Origin: Syngnathus acus
Lineage: Eukaryota > Chordata > Actinopteri > Syngnathiformes > Syngnathidae
Reading direction: 5' to 3'
Assembly: GCF_901709675.1 (NCBI RefSeq)
Contig: NC_051095.1
Location: 8,707,956-8,771,955, forward strand
Length of the DNA stretch: 64,000 bases
A program made the position numbers and the translations under genes. The notes beneath the pieces were generated by a model that was not told where the DNA came from, did no database searches, and saw only the letters and a program-made list of their open reading frames with translations. Numbering within the stretch: the first letter of the stretch is position 1; the number at the start of each line of letters is the position of its first letter. This document shows, piece after piece, positions 1 to 14,030 of the stretch.

Positions 1-1999
1 ATCTTTATATGTATTTTGAAGATATCTGGGGAAACTTTTGGTCAGATGTAAAATGCCAGTATGAATGCCAAGAAACAAATCCCGTCATAATATGACCAAG
101 TTTGTAGCCATTCAAGAGAACAAAAACATATATTTGCGGCAATGAATCTCTGGAATTTTGCTAACGACACAGACTCAACGTATCTCCACCCCAAGATAGG
201 AAACTGACGCTCACTTGAGATGTATCACTTCAACATACTTCCTTGACACAATTACTTCCTTCCAGAGAGCCATAACATAGACGCCTTTAAATGTTCATGT
301 AGAAAAATAAATAGATAGGTGCCACAGAAATCTATTTACTGCCGGTCGGTGGCTTTGTTTCATTGTGCTAATGTACAACCTTTGTTATTGCTGCGGTCCC
401 TTCAAGGGAGAAGGCCAAGGGGTTGACCAAAGTTTTGCAGCACTATGTTACTGAGGAAAACAGAAGGGGGGGGGAATATACGACACGCCGTTGCGTAGTC
501 AAAAGTAGAAACTGCCTCTTGTTGTTTCGCACTGCAATTTCTACAATATCGTGCATTTAAAATACGATGAAAAAATTTGGGGTCCATGATCAAACCGCGT
601 TAGACAGAAACTCGCATAGAATCGAAGCACGTAACATGGAGACTTAGCTGTAGTCAACACACATTCTTTACTGGGAGCCTGATCAGGATTAAGCATTCCA
701 AATTGTTTTGTGGAAACATAACTTCACTGCCCAATTTCCAATTGGTGTTGACTTCCCTTACTCTGTCACTTGAACGCATCTTGCACATTCAGCGTCTTTG
801 TTCCATCATGGTTTACAGCATGATTTTTTTTTTTTTATTGTTATTGCCGCCAAGCTCCCGCCCTTTTGCCAACGCCAATCCTGCTCTGCCTGAAGAAAAA
901 TAAAGTCATCGTTTGTTGACAAGAACGACGGTTGTACCACTTGAAAAGAGATCTACCCTGGCTAGTGTCCCTTTCTTTGAGGTTGGCGAGCTAAACAAGC
1001 TTGTAAAGTGTCGCTGTGATTGGTTAGCGCCGTCAGAGTTTATTGGGTGACTCGCTTCTGTCTGGATTTACACGACACCGAGGTGGTGGTGTTTGGACTG
1101 ATGGGAGACCCCTCAACACAGACGTTTGCTCAGTGCAGACAAACGATGAATGAATTGGCAAGGCAATAATCAACTAATTGATGACTAACAATCAATCAGG
1201 ATTAATTGATTCGTGGTGTATTGAAGTGTTGAGTTCCGACAGAGTGCACTTCTTGGTTGCAACCTGCAGAGGCGCTGTTGATTCAGGTTGCACTAGTTTG
1301 CAAAAATCCATGGCATCATATAAGCTACTGTATCAGATTTTCATGTAGCATTTAAATTAATTATTAAAATAGTCTAGAGTCCATTTTTATCATTCAAACG
1401 TATAAATACATTTATGTATTTATTTTTGAAAGATAAAGATAGAAGATGAAATACAATTAGAACAGCAGTTAATAGGAAATCTATTTCCTATGTGGCTAAT
1501 ACTGTGTGATCAAATGAAACAAAATGGATCATCTAAAAGGCAATAAAAAATGAATACTAATCAAAAAGGTATATTTTTTCTGTATGAACCGCAAATAAAA
1601 ACAGCTAATAAAACAGCTAACAGCTAATAAAATTAAGCAACAGTAATCTGGACAGAAGCGAATAAATGTTTTTTAAAAATATGGTTGCTTTTACAAATTC
1701 TCTAAATCAATACAGTCGATCAATTCCACCATGTTTTTAAAAAGACTGACTTAAAAAAAGAAAAAGCTCTACATCCCAAGGTGTTGATAAGAAACATTTC
1801 CCTATCTGATCTGACCCTTGACCTCAGCTACCTAAAACATTTTGGGAAATCTCTTGCTCTTCCTGTGATCCAGAACATTAATACCCACCAGTGGCTGCAG
1901 AAAAATGAACGTGAACGAGCAGAGGGGAAAAGAGGACGTGTTGCTTTGGTGACAGCCGCCAAACACAACAGTGGCTTGTTAATGTCATATAAATTCAAA

Positions 2000-2028
2000 C
2001 ACACACACACATACACACACACACACAG
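2000..2028. repeat. (CA)n microsatellite
   Basis: Dinucleotide CA repeat interrupted once by AT, inside the presumed slit intron. Confidence 0.9.
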
Positions 2029-3831
2029 TTCGTCTGCTCCACCATTCAAAACAAAGACTGCAATTATTTTCACTTCACCTTTCCATCAAAAAAATTGCAT
2101 TTTATGAGCCATGATAATCCGTGTCCATATATGTACACAGTGTGTGGTTGAGATATATTTTGGCCGTCTCTTCTATTTGTACTGTTAATGACGCTTACAC
2201 CTAATCATCAATCAATGTGATCAGAAAAAAAGGGCACTTTAAAAGCAGCGCTTTAGTCAAACTAAGGTAGAATTTGGAGGCGAAATCGAGGAAAAAGTTT
2301 GTTATCGCAATTTACAACCGGTCATATTTTAGATCACGGAACAGGTCAATAAATCAAAAACGGTAGCTTATTTCTTTTATTTTCTTAAATTCTGTATCCG
2401 TAACTTTATACGAATCGCCATCAAATTTTATGAGCTCTCCTCTGGTAGGTTGTTTTTGCAGAATCCTGCTAAACTGCCCACAGAAATAAGAGCAATTAAA
2501 TCAACAGCATTTACATTTCTCCTAGCGGAGAAAAAAATCATTCACTCACAATTTAAATTTCAAATCTTACATCTGCGCCAGTACGTGGGAGCCTCATACT
2601 CATGTGTGTTACAGTTTCCCAGAAAGCCTGAAAACCAAAGTGCTTAAGCCAGCTGGCCGCCCAAGCAGTGCAACAAGTCATGAAAGAGAAGGTCAGCTGG
2701 AGCGTCACCCACTGACCTACAAGCGCAAAGCCAAACTTTTTGTTTCGGCTTCAGTGCATCAAACGATTTGTGACCAAGGGATGATCAGCGGCGTAATGCA
2801 TAAGTAGCTTGTGGCTTTTTATGTCGTAGTACTTAAAAAATAAAATGTCTGCAATAGCAATAAGGCTCTGCGATGACATCAGCGCCACCCTGCCCGCGTT
2901 CTTGCTGAGGCGTCCCACAGACATGCAGAAGTGCAGCACAAACAAAAACATGGCCAACGCTTCCAAAACTCAAAGTGAACACATTGCGGTCAGATGACCT
3001 ACTCGGTTAAAAAGTCTAAACGGTCCGTGTGGTTGTTTAACTTAATCGAGTCTCGCACAGATTCCGCTCGCCACCGTTGGAATGTTGCCGCCGACGAGCT
3101 CGGAGGAGGGCGTGGCGCTGATGGAGGCCGATCACAGTTAAGTGGAAATTGCAGCCAGCAGGATGGATGTTTATGGTAAACTGAAGGTGTGCAATGTAAA
3201 GAGTGCTTGGGAAAAAAATAATTCCAAGATATTTCTGGGCAATTATTTTCAATTTTGATTTACTCCTCTCCTATCCAGGCAGTCGATCTGGTCTCCCGTG
3301 GTTTTCAATATTCCATGGCAGGTTATCCAGGGGTTATTTTCACCACCATTGACTTTTATTCCCACTTCCCTCCCCCTCTCAACTTGTGTCTTGTACTTGC
3401 AACCACTTCTGGGACTCTTTTTTTTTTGACATTAGTATTCTCCAAGTGCATACATATGGTTTGAACTAGCGATAAAAAGGAGCGTAAAAATAGTAGTAGT
3501 TGTAGAAGTAGTAGTAGAAGTAGCCCTCACAAATGTTTTGTCCCCTTCTCAAATGTCCTATTGCAGTATTGAATTGGGAGGGCGTGTGGACTAAAGTATT
3601 GCGACCCAACAATGTGACCCTCATTTGCACATTCAAGAAGTTGCCCGATTGTTGGCTGTCTCAAGTATACTGAGAGATTGATTTTTTTCTGATGATACAT
3701 AAGATGATATGATGACACAGCCGTAAAAACGGGTACGCATAATAAGCCCTAATTGGAGTCGATTTCTCGCTTCTGATCAAAGTCACCAAAGGCCTCATTA
3801 ATAGAGCTAGGTTCTTGTTCTATAAGGGATC

Positions 3832-3949
3832 TTTAATTCCCGACATATTCTGAAAGCCATCGGAAATGTTACAGTTGTTGAATTTTCCGATTTTTAATTC
3901 CCGACATATTCTGAAAGCCAACGCAAATAATACAGTTGTTCAATTTTTC
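3832..3949. repeat. 61-bp tandem duplication
   Basis: Two adjacent copies start TTTAATTCCCGACATATTCT at 3832 and 3893. Both continue into matching AAAGCCA and TACAGTTGTT blocks with a few substitutions. It is a local duplication without coding potential. Confidence 0.85.
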
Positions 3950-6900
3950 CCAATCTGGACATTCTGGCATGATGCTGCCTCTTAACCGGTCGATTTTGAA
4001 CTTCAACGGGTATCTCGTTTAGAGGAGGTGACTCGCGATTGTTGGTGGGAATGTCATTGTGTGGTGTGTCGTGTTAGTCATCTAGAATACAAATCAAGCT
4101 TCTACCGGGCTTGCTGATGAGTCAGGTGTTGAAGAGGGACACTTTTAAAACATGCAAGAGAGCGAGCTTCTCTCTTATTCTGAGCCACTGTCTTGTAGTG
4201 TGTTCAGATTTGTCACAATCGGAAATGTGAAACCTCTTCAACACCTACAATCGGAATTGACCCCTTTCGTGGAGTACATACATACCATGGTCAAAACAAA
4301 TCCCAACATTAATATCAAAATCCCGATTCAGACGTCTCCAACAGATAGCGATTATCCTGTGGTGTGTGGTAATCAAGTTTTTTTCTTCTGCATCAGTTCA
4401 AGGAATGGTAAGGAACAACTGTCCTAAGTGTTACAACTTGTTGAATATTGACAATAGCACATTCAATAGGTGTCATCAACACGGTTATACCCTTTGGCAA
4501 TACCCATATATGACGCTGCCTCTCACAGGTTAGTCTTGGTACTACAATGGTTTTGGATTTGAAATCGTACTTTTGCACTTAAGTTTAAGTTGCACTTCAT
4601 AGAAAGTGGTACAAAATCCATTAGGTATTATTAAGGCAATTCATCCCAGTTAAGATGTTCAAAATGTTTAAAACAATAACCAGCTCATGACATACTAAAT
4701 TTAAAAATTGCAAAGACTCTTCGGATCAAGTTCTTGATTAAAATATGCTCAAAATTAGAAACAAGTGTTGCTGGAAGCACATCGGGTGACAATAAGCTTG
4801 ATGCCTCGATGTTTTCCATTCACCGTTGCAAATAAACAGCCACCGGGGGACCAAAACCACAAAACATCTTGTATGCTTAAGCAGTATTTTGTGCCAGGAT
4901 GTGAGCAAATGTGACAAACGTCGTCATCCAACGCTGTTTGCGGGAAGGTAGAATGAGAGGGGACAGCTTTGGTTCTTTCTTACCACCGATTCGAGATGAT
5001 CACATCTAGTCGCTCTCTTTGTTTGTCATGTGCGATGTTCTCTTTTGTACTATTTTGGTGTGAGCTACGAGAACCAGAATTTCCTGAGGGAGCAATCCCA
5101 AGGGATGAATGAAGTTGAAACTAAATCTATCAAATTGTGGAATAAATATGCAACAGATTAATGGCATTACCATTCATTTGAATGATGAAAGATGATCTGA
5201 GTTATGAATTACACTGATAATTGACATCATCCAAAAAAATTATTCAACATTACTGTAATTGCCTATGGATGCCATAAAATGGTGTCGAAGGACAACTTTT
5301 GTCTAAATACAGCTTCATTTCCACAGCAACAAGATGCCACAAGATGGTGCCAAAACAATACTGTTATTTCAAACAAAATCTACGAGTAGACAAATGAGTG
5401 CAGAGAAGCAAAAATGCGGCGTGTTAATTCATAAGGACTAAATGTGACGACACACATTCAAGCAGCACTACAAACAGCCTTGGACAACGAGAAGTGTTAA
5501 TGCATCATTTCAGAAGGGAGAACTGGCTGCTACAACACTCCTTAATAGTCCCCCTCCCAGGGGTGTAGGACCCTCAAATCCCACCTTCCATCACAGCCTG
5601 CTCTAATTATTTATTTTGTTAGCATGTAAAATGACTTCAGGGGATTGCTGTGTAAAAGCCTACAGGTCCCGAAAGGTCACCAAACAAAAAAAAGAAGGAG
5701 GGCCTCCAGGCTGGCGGAGCTTTTGTTACTACGTTATTTGGTACACCTGCACAATATCATGGAATGAAGGTGTATCACAAAAGTCTCAAGTTTTAAAATG
5801 CGTTTATGAGAACAAGTTGTATAAATGCCTTTTTGGTGGCCTCATCAGCACCTAAATGTATTTTTTTTTTCTTTTTGTAAAGAAATGTTTATGTTTTATG
5901 TTTAATCACTGCCCCAAGCTTACTCAAAAGCACCTTCTGGAAAGTAAAAAAAAAAAAAAAAAAAACTGACCCAAAGCGCACATCAAGCAGCCTCAAGGAT
6001 CCAAGCTCAAAACTGAACAGGAAGTAAGCCATTTTGCTTCCAAGCTGCCATTTGGAAAAGTTTCCAAACACGATTTTTGACAATTCCAACAACAGCATTT
6101 ATCCTACTGATCTCCAATTGGAAGCAGACAGATGAGCAATCTTAAATTATCACACATCCCAGATTTACAAAAACCCAGGATGGCTATTTGCACAAAAAAC
6201 AGCATATCATCTTTGGACTGTTTTTTTTTGTTTAACCCAGCTCTTGTATTCCCTTGCCGTTGGCTGTGCCTAATAAAGTGTCCAGTGTTTGCTCATGCAT
6301 CACAGCATGCAAGTCATATCAGTGCCTCACTCGAAACCCTTGCACTGATTGGGTTTGTTGTCTCTGGCTGTGTTGTGGATCGCCTGCAGGGGCTTCGAAG
6401 AGGGGGGGGGGGGGGGGGTCTAGTCCATTAGCATGGATAATCACTTCCATATAGCTTTGCAGCATAGGTGTACGTCTGTGCATGCAAGTGTTGCATCATC
6501 GCCCTTGGGCTCAACAGGTTGGGAAGGTTTCCAACTTTTTTCACCCGTTAACAAAACCTGCTATAACACAACCATGCAAAACAAGTGTTTTAATACTTTT
6601 TACAAACAAAAACTATCCAAAACGGTGACTGGTTGATAATGACTAGAATAAATAAATTAAGCAGGTTCTAATAACTGGGTCCATTTGGGTCTCAACTATG
6701 ATAGCTTGGAGAACCCTGAAGACAAAATTATTATATCATTATTTTTTTCATATTTAAAATATGTCAGTATTATTGTATTAAGTTGGACAAACTTTCAAAT
6801 CTTTTTTCAGCCAAGCAAAAAAATGAAAAAAATAATACAATCCAAGTCAACCCTGTTTCATTTACTTTAAATTATAATAAAACTTGTTTCCACTTGCTTT

Positions 6901-7331
6901 TGCAAGGAAAAGCCTTATTTTTCGTATGTTAGGTTTAAAACAGTTGGAAAATGTGTACTATTACATGGCATTTTCGGCTTTCACCAAATGAAACCCCAAA
7001 CGTTCTTCCTAAAAAATTAAAACCCGGCCTTAATCTTAATTTTCAATTCCTAGAAATAAAAGAAAACAACAAAATCTCGGAACTGTTTCGTTGACTTCAA
7101 ATTGCAATGAGCGATAGCACTCATAATTTGTCCATCACTCCATTCTAAGCACAATTTAATTTTGGGGGTGCACATAACTTTTACGTAGCAAATCTATTTC
7201 TAAGCCTCCTAAATTCAAATGCTGACTCAAATGTAAAATTCAAGGGGACCTTTCAGTTTCACAATAGTATGAAGTAACACATGGTGATTTGCACACATTT
7301 CAAAGACTTAATACTTTGGATGCACACTTAC

Positions 7332-7516
7332 AGGCGCTCAGCCCCACGCGGGATCCCCTTCGGTACCGTCTTGAGCCCCAGACCCTGACAGTCCACATGG
7401 GATCCGGAGCAGCTGCACTTGTGCGGGCATGTGTGCACGCTCGACACGACGCACAGAACCAGGACCAAGGCCGAAGAGAGAGCCCAAAGCCGGTTCGGTT
7501 CGGCCCCCCGAGACAT
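7332..7516 (-). CDS. slit3: Slit family guidance protein, first coding exon (partial gene)
   Basis: This exon encodes the N-terminus of a secreted SLIT ligand for ROBO receptors. The first ATG after an in-frame stop (at 7516, minus strand) starts MSRGAEPNRLW, followed by a hydrophobic signal peptide (about residues 8-29, LWALSSALVLVLCVVSS) and then an LRR N-terminal cap with the spacing CPHKCSCSGSHVDC. The exon reads to GIPRGAERL and ends at a strong GTAAGT donor in phase 2, where SLIT genes split this leucine codon. From memory, the 34-residue cap matches human SLIT3 and SLIT2 almost equally (about 23 and 22 identities); GLGL, GIPR and AERL favour SLIT3, while linkage with sec24b and hopx would suit SLIT2. 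The paralogue is therefore uncertain. All later exons (LRRs, EGF, laminin G) lie beyond the left edge or were not detected. Confidence 0.85.
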
Positions 7517-8200
7517 CTTATCCACTCAGATTGAATTAAAACAAGAAATCCCCACGGCTCAAACTTCGCTCTCCAAGCGTTTAAAATGATCAAAAGTTCC
7601 ACCTGAAGATTGTAATGTGTGGCACAAACACACTCCTTTTCTGTAGACAAAGTTAAATCGTGTTAAAAACGAGCAAAACGCAACAAAAACGTGCTGTAAA
7701 GAAGTTCACATTCATCCCTCAAGTCGATGCGTAAAGTCTCCAAAAGCGATTTCCTCCATCCAATCCGGTAAGTCATCCAAAACGTCTCCTTCGGGGGAGG
7801 TAAAATGTTTAGTTGGGGAGGGGGAATAATAGCCAGTAGCATCCCATCCACTGACAGCAAATAAAAGAAGTGATGTCATGAAAAAAAAAAATCATAAAAG
7901 AATGAGAAAGAAAGAAGAAGCAGTCACCGGGAGTGAAGTCGAGAGGGTAGTGGCGCAGCGCAGACTGGTGCGCGCTGAAGGTTTGGAGCGAGACCCGATC
8001 CGACCCCCCCACCCCACACCAAACTACTTTATTCCTCCCCCCAAATATAATGTCGTAACTCCTTCTTTCTCTTTTTCTCCCCGACAACACAAACCTTTTC
8101 TACCCCTCGAGCTATTCTACGCGCATTTTGTGCCATTCGGCTTTTGTTTGTCAGACCATTTTATAAAATTAAATTATTCTAAAATGGCATAGACATAAAG
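7517..8200 (-). promoter_or_regulatory. Slit 5' UTR / upstream region
   Basis: This lies directly upstream of the slit start on the minus strand. A CpG-richer patch at about 7925-8010 contrasts with AT-rich surroundings and is the best guess for the transcription start zone. No clear TATA box or other core element could be assigned, so the promoter call is positional. Confidence 0.35.
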
Positions 8201-10590
8201 TGTTGTTTGTATGAAAAAGCACGGAGCATGTCAATTTACATTCCACATTTAACTCAAAATACCGATTCAGCGTTGACGTCTTTCACATTTGTAATCTATA
8301 TTTGTCCACTAGATGGTACTCATTCCCCCTCAAAGCATGCAGCCAAATTTTAAGGATACTTTGCAACTGAAATGATTGCTGACATAATTATTGATAACAT
8401 ATTGGATAAAGCAGCATTTAAATATAAGATAACTTGGATTACTTATTATTGTCCAATAGATGCAACTGTAATATCTTTTTGAGACAAGAAGACTAACATT
8501 TTCATCACCATTATTGACTGGCTGAAACTTCTGCCTTCTTAGAAACCAAGTAGTTTCCCTCTAAAAAAAATAAAATAAGCTTTTAAATATGGCTTCTAAC
8601 TCTGGAAAATCCATTCACTTTGCACAAAGTAAATTTATTGCAAAATTTAATTAGATGCATTACATAAAAATGTCAGAAGTGTTGTGATAACCATATGAAG
8701 GCTACTTTCAAAAAAAAAAATTGTCCGAGACAAATTAAATATTTGTACAGTATGAAACACGTTAAACTATCATTAATATTTTCCACTAAATCCTGCTGCC
8801 CCCTATTGGTCACTCCTCCATAGGCACACGCCAAGATGTTGAGCTGCTCATTCAAATTAAAGTTGCGTGTCAGTGAGTGAGTGTGTGGGGGGGACCTGAG
8901 TTGCCTAATGAAATGTCATTAATACTGCAAAGCCCGCAAGCAACAAAGTCAGTCATTGAATGCATCACGGCCAGTACAAGGCTAATTAAAACATTTGTTT
9001 CTCTGATGTGTGGACGACTGATGAAACCCGTTGCAGCCCCATTATGCTACCGGTTAAATTGCTTCAATAATAGATTACACAACAATTACTGATTCGGTAC
9101 AACTTTCGATAAAGCAGTAACTTTTCCAAGTCATTTGTGGTGCAAAACGTGGAATTTCAGAAGCACGACCTTCATTTAAAAAGATGTGTGTAGAAACAAA
9201 TAAAAGTCACACTTTGAAGATATGACAGGGAAAAGAAAGTTGTTTGCAGAGCACTGAAAGTTAACTATGCTGCCACTAGTCGCCCCCCTGTGGTGACATC
9301 ACAAAAGAAAAGTCAAAATTCGCTCATGACATACTCTGTCATACATTATGATTGATTCATCTGCAAATTTTTGCCTCCAAAATGTAGTTGAATTTCAAAT
9401 TTAATGACTTTCCAAGTGTCCAAAGTATTATTAGATACCTTTGCGACCGTGTCAGTCAAAACCAAGCATGCCTTTTTCTTGACAGATCAGCCTTTTACCC
9501 ACAAAACCTGCAACTATTTTCTTAACTGCATGCCGTCCCTCCAACATTTGATTAAAATTTCCCCCTTGCACCACAGCCACTTTTATTATTTCAGGCACAT
9601 GTGAAAATTTAGTCAGAGTTCAGCAGCAGGGGGACTGCAGAAGCGGTTGACTTGTATTCCCTCAACATCCAACCCGAACCTCCCTGCTGCCCCCTGGCAT
9701 GATGAGGAGATTAAAGTCGGTCGGAGTCAACCGGCTCTGCCCCTGAGGTTGCCCCCCGCCACTCCTACCCACCCTCCTAAAGGGCAGCTTGCCAACAAGT
9801 GCGAACCTTCCAACTTAGCATCTGAGCATGTAGCGAGGCCCGCTAATGTTTGTAAATCAGATCATTTTTACACTCCACAGAAAAACACTATATCCTTTAC
9901 AGTTATTCAGAAATGTGTTCTGTTCCTAAATAGATGTAAAATTCAACTTGAACACTTGTGATCAGGCATCACATTGTTTAATTATCATAAGAACTGTAAG
10001 ATGTAGGCCAAAATTAAGAAAGAAATTAACAAATTAAAGCAGCACTGCCACCTGAAAAGGACACCTCTGCAAAGGAAGTTCTACAAACATTAATCAATGC
10101 TATTCCAAACAAACACATCAGGCTCATTCCGTGCAAATTGGCTGGAAGGGATGTAGCAGGGAGGGGAAGTGTGTAGCTGATCTCAACACAACGTGAAAGT
10201 CCATTTACTTACTGGATCTGCATGGTGGTCTACGCTCTCAGAGTGCCCCTGGAAATAATGTTGTTAACTCCACTCTGTCTGCGCTTTGGTTTCATTTAGC
10301 TGATTTATCTTGCAATTATTGTGCGCTACCTCTGTAAACACAATGTGTGGAGAAACGATTTGCATGCAGCACACTGAGAAGCTAACTCAAACTCAGAAAG
10401 CAGATTTAAAATGTTAGCTGAACAGCTGATTGGCTCTGGAAAGAGGGCGGGGCACAAATCAGTCACAAGACCAAGGTAACAGGTGGTCTGTGATATATAG
10501 TCCCAATTTCTTATTTATATAATTCATGATGAGTAAAGAAAAAAATACAAATAGAAAAAAAAATTAGATATTTAATGTAAATAAAGAATC

Positions 10591-10785
10591 CCATCCATCC
10601 ATCCATCAATTATCTGTATCGCTTGTCACCACGGGGGTCGCGGGTGTGCTAGAGCCTATCCCAGCCGCCATCGGGCAGTAGGCATTGGATGGATGGATGG
10701 ATGGATGGATGGATGGATGGATGGATGGATGGATGGATGGATGGATGGATGGATGGATGGATGGATGGATGGATGGATGGATGGA
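10591..10785. repeat. Dispersed fish repeat with (GGAT)n tract
   Basis: CCATCC units at 10591 lead into a block containing GGGTCGCGGGTGTGCT and GAGCCTATCCCAGC, a motif I recognise as widespread in teleost genomes. It ends in an uninterrupted (GGAT)n of about 99 bp (10687-10785). Related decayed pieces lie at 13956-14030 (opposite orientation), 26886-26942 and 35151-35262. The (IHPS)n open frames on the minus strand are artefacts of this repeat. Confidence 0.8.
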
Positions 10786-12149
10786 ATACTGGTTTTAGAT
10801 ACTGAAAAACTAGATTTACTAACATGAAGGAAGAATTGATAATACTTCCATCCGCAAGATGTCGGATAAACGTGGTCTTTAAAAGCAAACAAGAAATGAA
10901 TGATGGTAACCGCCAAAAAAACAAGTGGACATGAATCATTCTTTCTTTATTCTGACACAAACCGCACCTCGGTGTTTTGCGCACATGAAACCACTCGCTT
11001 GAACACACGTCATTAACTTTTGAGGCTTTGTAAAATATTCGCTCAGACCCTTTTGATTCATGATCACGACATGTACACTTTGGCCTGCCAAAACCAAAAA
11101 CATGTCGAGTTCTTGACCGGATGACACAAGCAATCATTTGTGACGATGCGGCTCTCCCATTTCTTTCTTCTTCTTAGAGACTTGATTAGCGGTGATACAA
11201 AACAAAAAAAAAGTGATCTAAAACAGATAAAAGACAAAGAATTGAACTGGAGTTCTGTCACATGCAAATTATCCAAGGCTCACTCAGACAACCTGTACAA
11301 TAACTGAAATTACAAGTGACCCGATTAGCAACCTTTTGGAGATACGTACAAGCTATTATTTGGAATTGAGCTCACAGCAAAACTTGGAGTTTCAGCCCCC
11401 AGACATTAGTGACGGAATGTCTGTCATAAAAGAGAAGTACACGTGCATTGAACCAAAATACTTAACTTTTCTACGGTATTTCAAATGGATATTTGTACGC
11501 AATCGGTGCAGCAACATGTAGACAGACAATATTTTTAATTTAATTTTTAAAGGTATGGAGAGTCATTTCTAAAATGTCTATAAATGTTATGTTTTAAAAT
11601 GAGTTTGAAATTATATTGAGGTGTTTTGGGATCATTGCTTTTTGTGATTAATATAGAAAATAGTAAGGGGTTATAATTGTGCAATTGACCCTAACAAATG
11701 ACAACCAGCACAATCTTTCCTTCCCAGTGAAGGCCTGCAAGCACATAAAAGTCCCAGAAAATATTGGTGATATTTGTGCAGGTCCATTTTGACTAATGTC
11801 TAACGAGCCGTGTGTTCGGTGAGTCAACTTTATATTGAGAAACATATCAATGAATTTCACGCAATTTGTATGCATTGCAACACAAGAATGAAGCAGAAAC
11901 ATGAGAGAGAAACAGCCACTGTGTGACTTTTTGAGCTTGTTGAGTGGCAAGTATCCAAGAACAATATTTCTGTTCGCATTGGCAAGGTTCACTCCCATGC
12001 AAAAAAAACACACACATGCATAGAGAACACGCTTTTGCACAAGGGAAATTATAATGTACTTACGGAGAGAGACAGAAAATAAACAAGAGTTTGTGGCCTA
12101 CAGTGACGGGAAAGACAAGCTAATGTGCTGACTTGTTGAACACTAATGA

Positions 12150-12835
<686 letters not shown>

Positions 12836-13069
12836 GTGTGTGTGTGCGTGTTGTGTGTGTGTGTGTTTAGTGCAGAGGTTAAGGGGTTAGCCAATAAAAG
12901 CAGAACGCTAAAAAAAGACAATGAATAATTAATTAACTGATGGATGAAGTTTGTTTACAACACTTATGAATCTGACTTCATTCAAAACTATGGTAGGAAT
13001 TCTATCGAGAGCAAAATTCTTATTGCTTCTCATGGCACAGTCAAAAATTCCAAAGTATGCTGTTTTGTA

Positions 13070-13070
<1 letters not shown>

Positions 13071-13101
<31 letters not shown>
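13071..13101. repeat. (CA)n microsatellite
   Basis: About 31 bp of CA dinucleotides in intergenic DNA. Confidence 0.9.
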
Positions 13102-13105
<4 letters not shown>

Positions 13106-13955
13106 TGTAAGATTTGGACACAAATTGTGGAATCTGATGGGAAACGTTCCTTTTGCAAAAAGCTATGCTTATGTCAAAAAGAACTAAACAGATATGAAAT
13201 CAAGCACAGACAGTTATCGGGAGGAGGTTGTTGTTTTTTAACATGTTTAGACTACACAGGAGAGAAATATTTGGAAACGTCATACAGAATGGAAAGGAAA
13301 GAAAAGACAATTTATCAACTATATAACTTCACCATATACAGGTCTGCTAGCTTAATGCTAACACACAAAGCAAAATTCCATTGGCGAGGCAGTGGAACTA
13401 GAAATCTCACAGGTTAGTCTTTTTGTCTTTTGCAAAACTAATTTTTACTGTAGATGTCGTCTTCGTGTTACATTATCAAAAGTGTCTGTATTATACTGCC
13501 CCCTGTGGTCAAGTCACACACACCAGAGGGAGGCCCATTGAATCAAAGCAAGAAATCATGAAGCAAAAATTGTTTTTTATTTAATTGTGTACAATATTAT
13601 GTAGTACAATAATAATTATTCATGCTTTGTTGGTGTTTTTTTCCTAAAGGGTTCAGTGTTGAGTTGCAGGGCTAATTTTAGAATAAATCAACTCATAAGT
13701 CAAGGCATTACTGTATTTAAAGTTTGCCAAAGTGTCCGCTGCATCTGCCAGTTCAACGGATCGGCTTCACTAATCGGCAAATTTAAACTCAGTGGTCTGG
13801 TTGTGTAGTGGGAAAACAATCAATGCTTTTAGTATTTTTTGAATCAGTGCTTGTACTTTTTCTTGTATGCTGCAATATTTAATATAACGTCACAGATGTA
13901 TTGTTAAGACACATTGAAACTATTTTTAATTAACTTTGCTTTACTGGCAAACAGT

Positions 13956-14030
13956 GTACCCCGCCTGTCCCTCTAAATCGAATGGGATTGGCTCCAATAA
14001 AAAGTGTTCTAGAAAATGGATGGATGGATT
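13956..14030. repeat. Decayed copy of the 10591 dispersed repeat
   Basis: GTACCCCGCCTGTCCC is followed by a GGGATTGGCTCCA block and AAAATGGATGGATGGAT. This is the reverse-oriented end of the family seen at 10591, strongly mutated. Confidence 0.6.

Larger units (their letters stand above)
1..7331 (-). other. Presumed slit intron 1 (non-coding)
   Basis: This is the sequence downstream of the slit exon-1 donor, so it should be intron; SLIT first introns are usually very long. I looked for the next 24-residue LRR exon on the minus strand and did not find it. The stretch is AT-rich and holds a short (CA)n at 2000-2028, a 61-bp tandem duplication at 3832-3949, a run of 17 G at 6402-6418 and A/T runs. 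Around 2990-3180 there is a more GC-balanced block that could be regulatory. No other gene is supported. Confidence 0.6.

Noticed and set aside
1-7331. mir-218 in a slit intron
   Set aside because: That microRNA lies in a much later slit intron; no matching hairpin was seen here.
10649-11137. 162-residue minus-strand frame with (IHPS)n
   Set aside because: Its length comes from the (GGAT)n repeat; the flanking residues match nothing.
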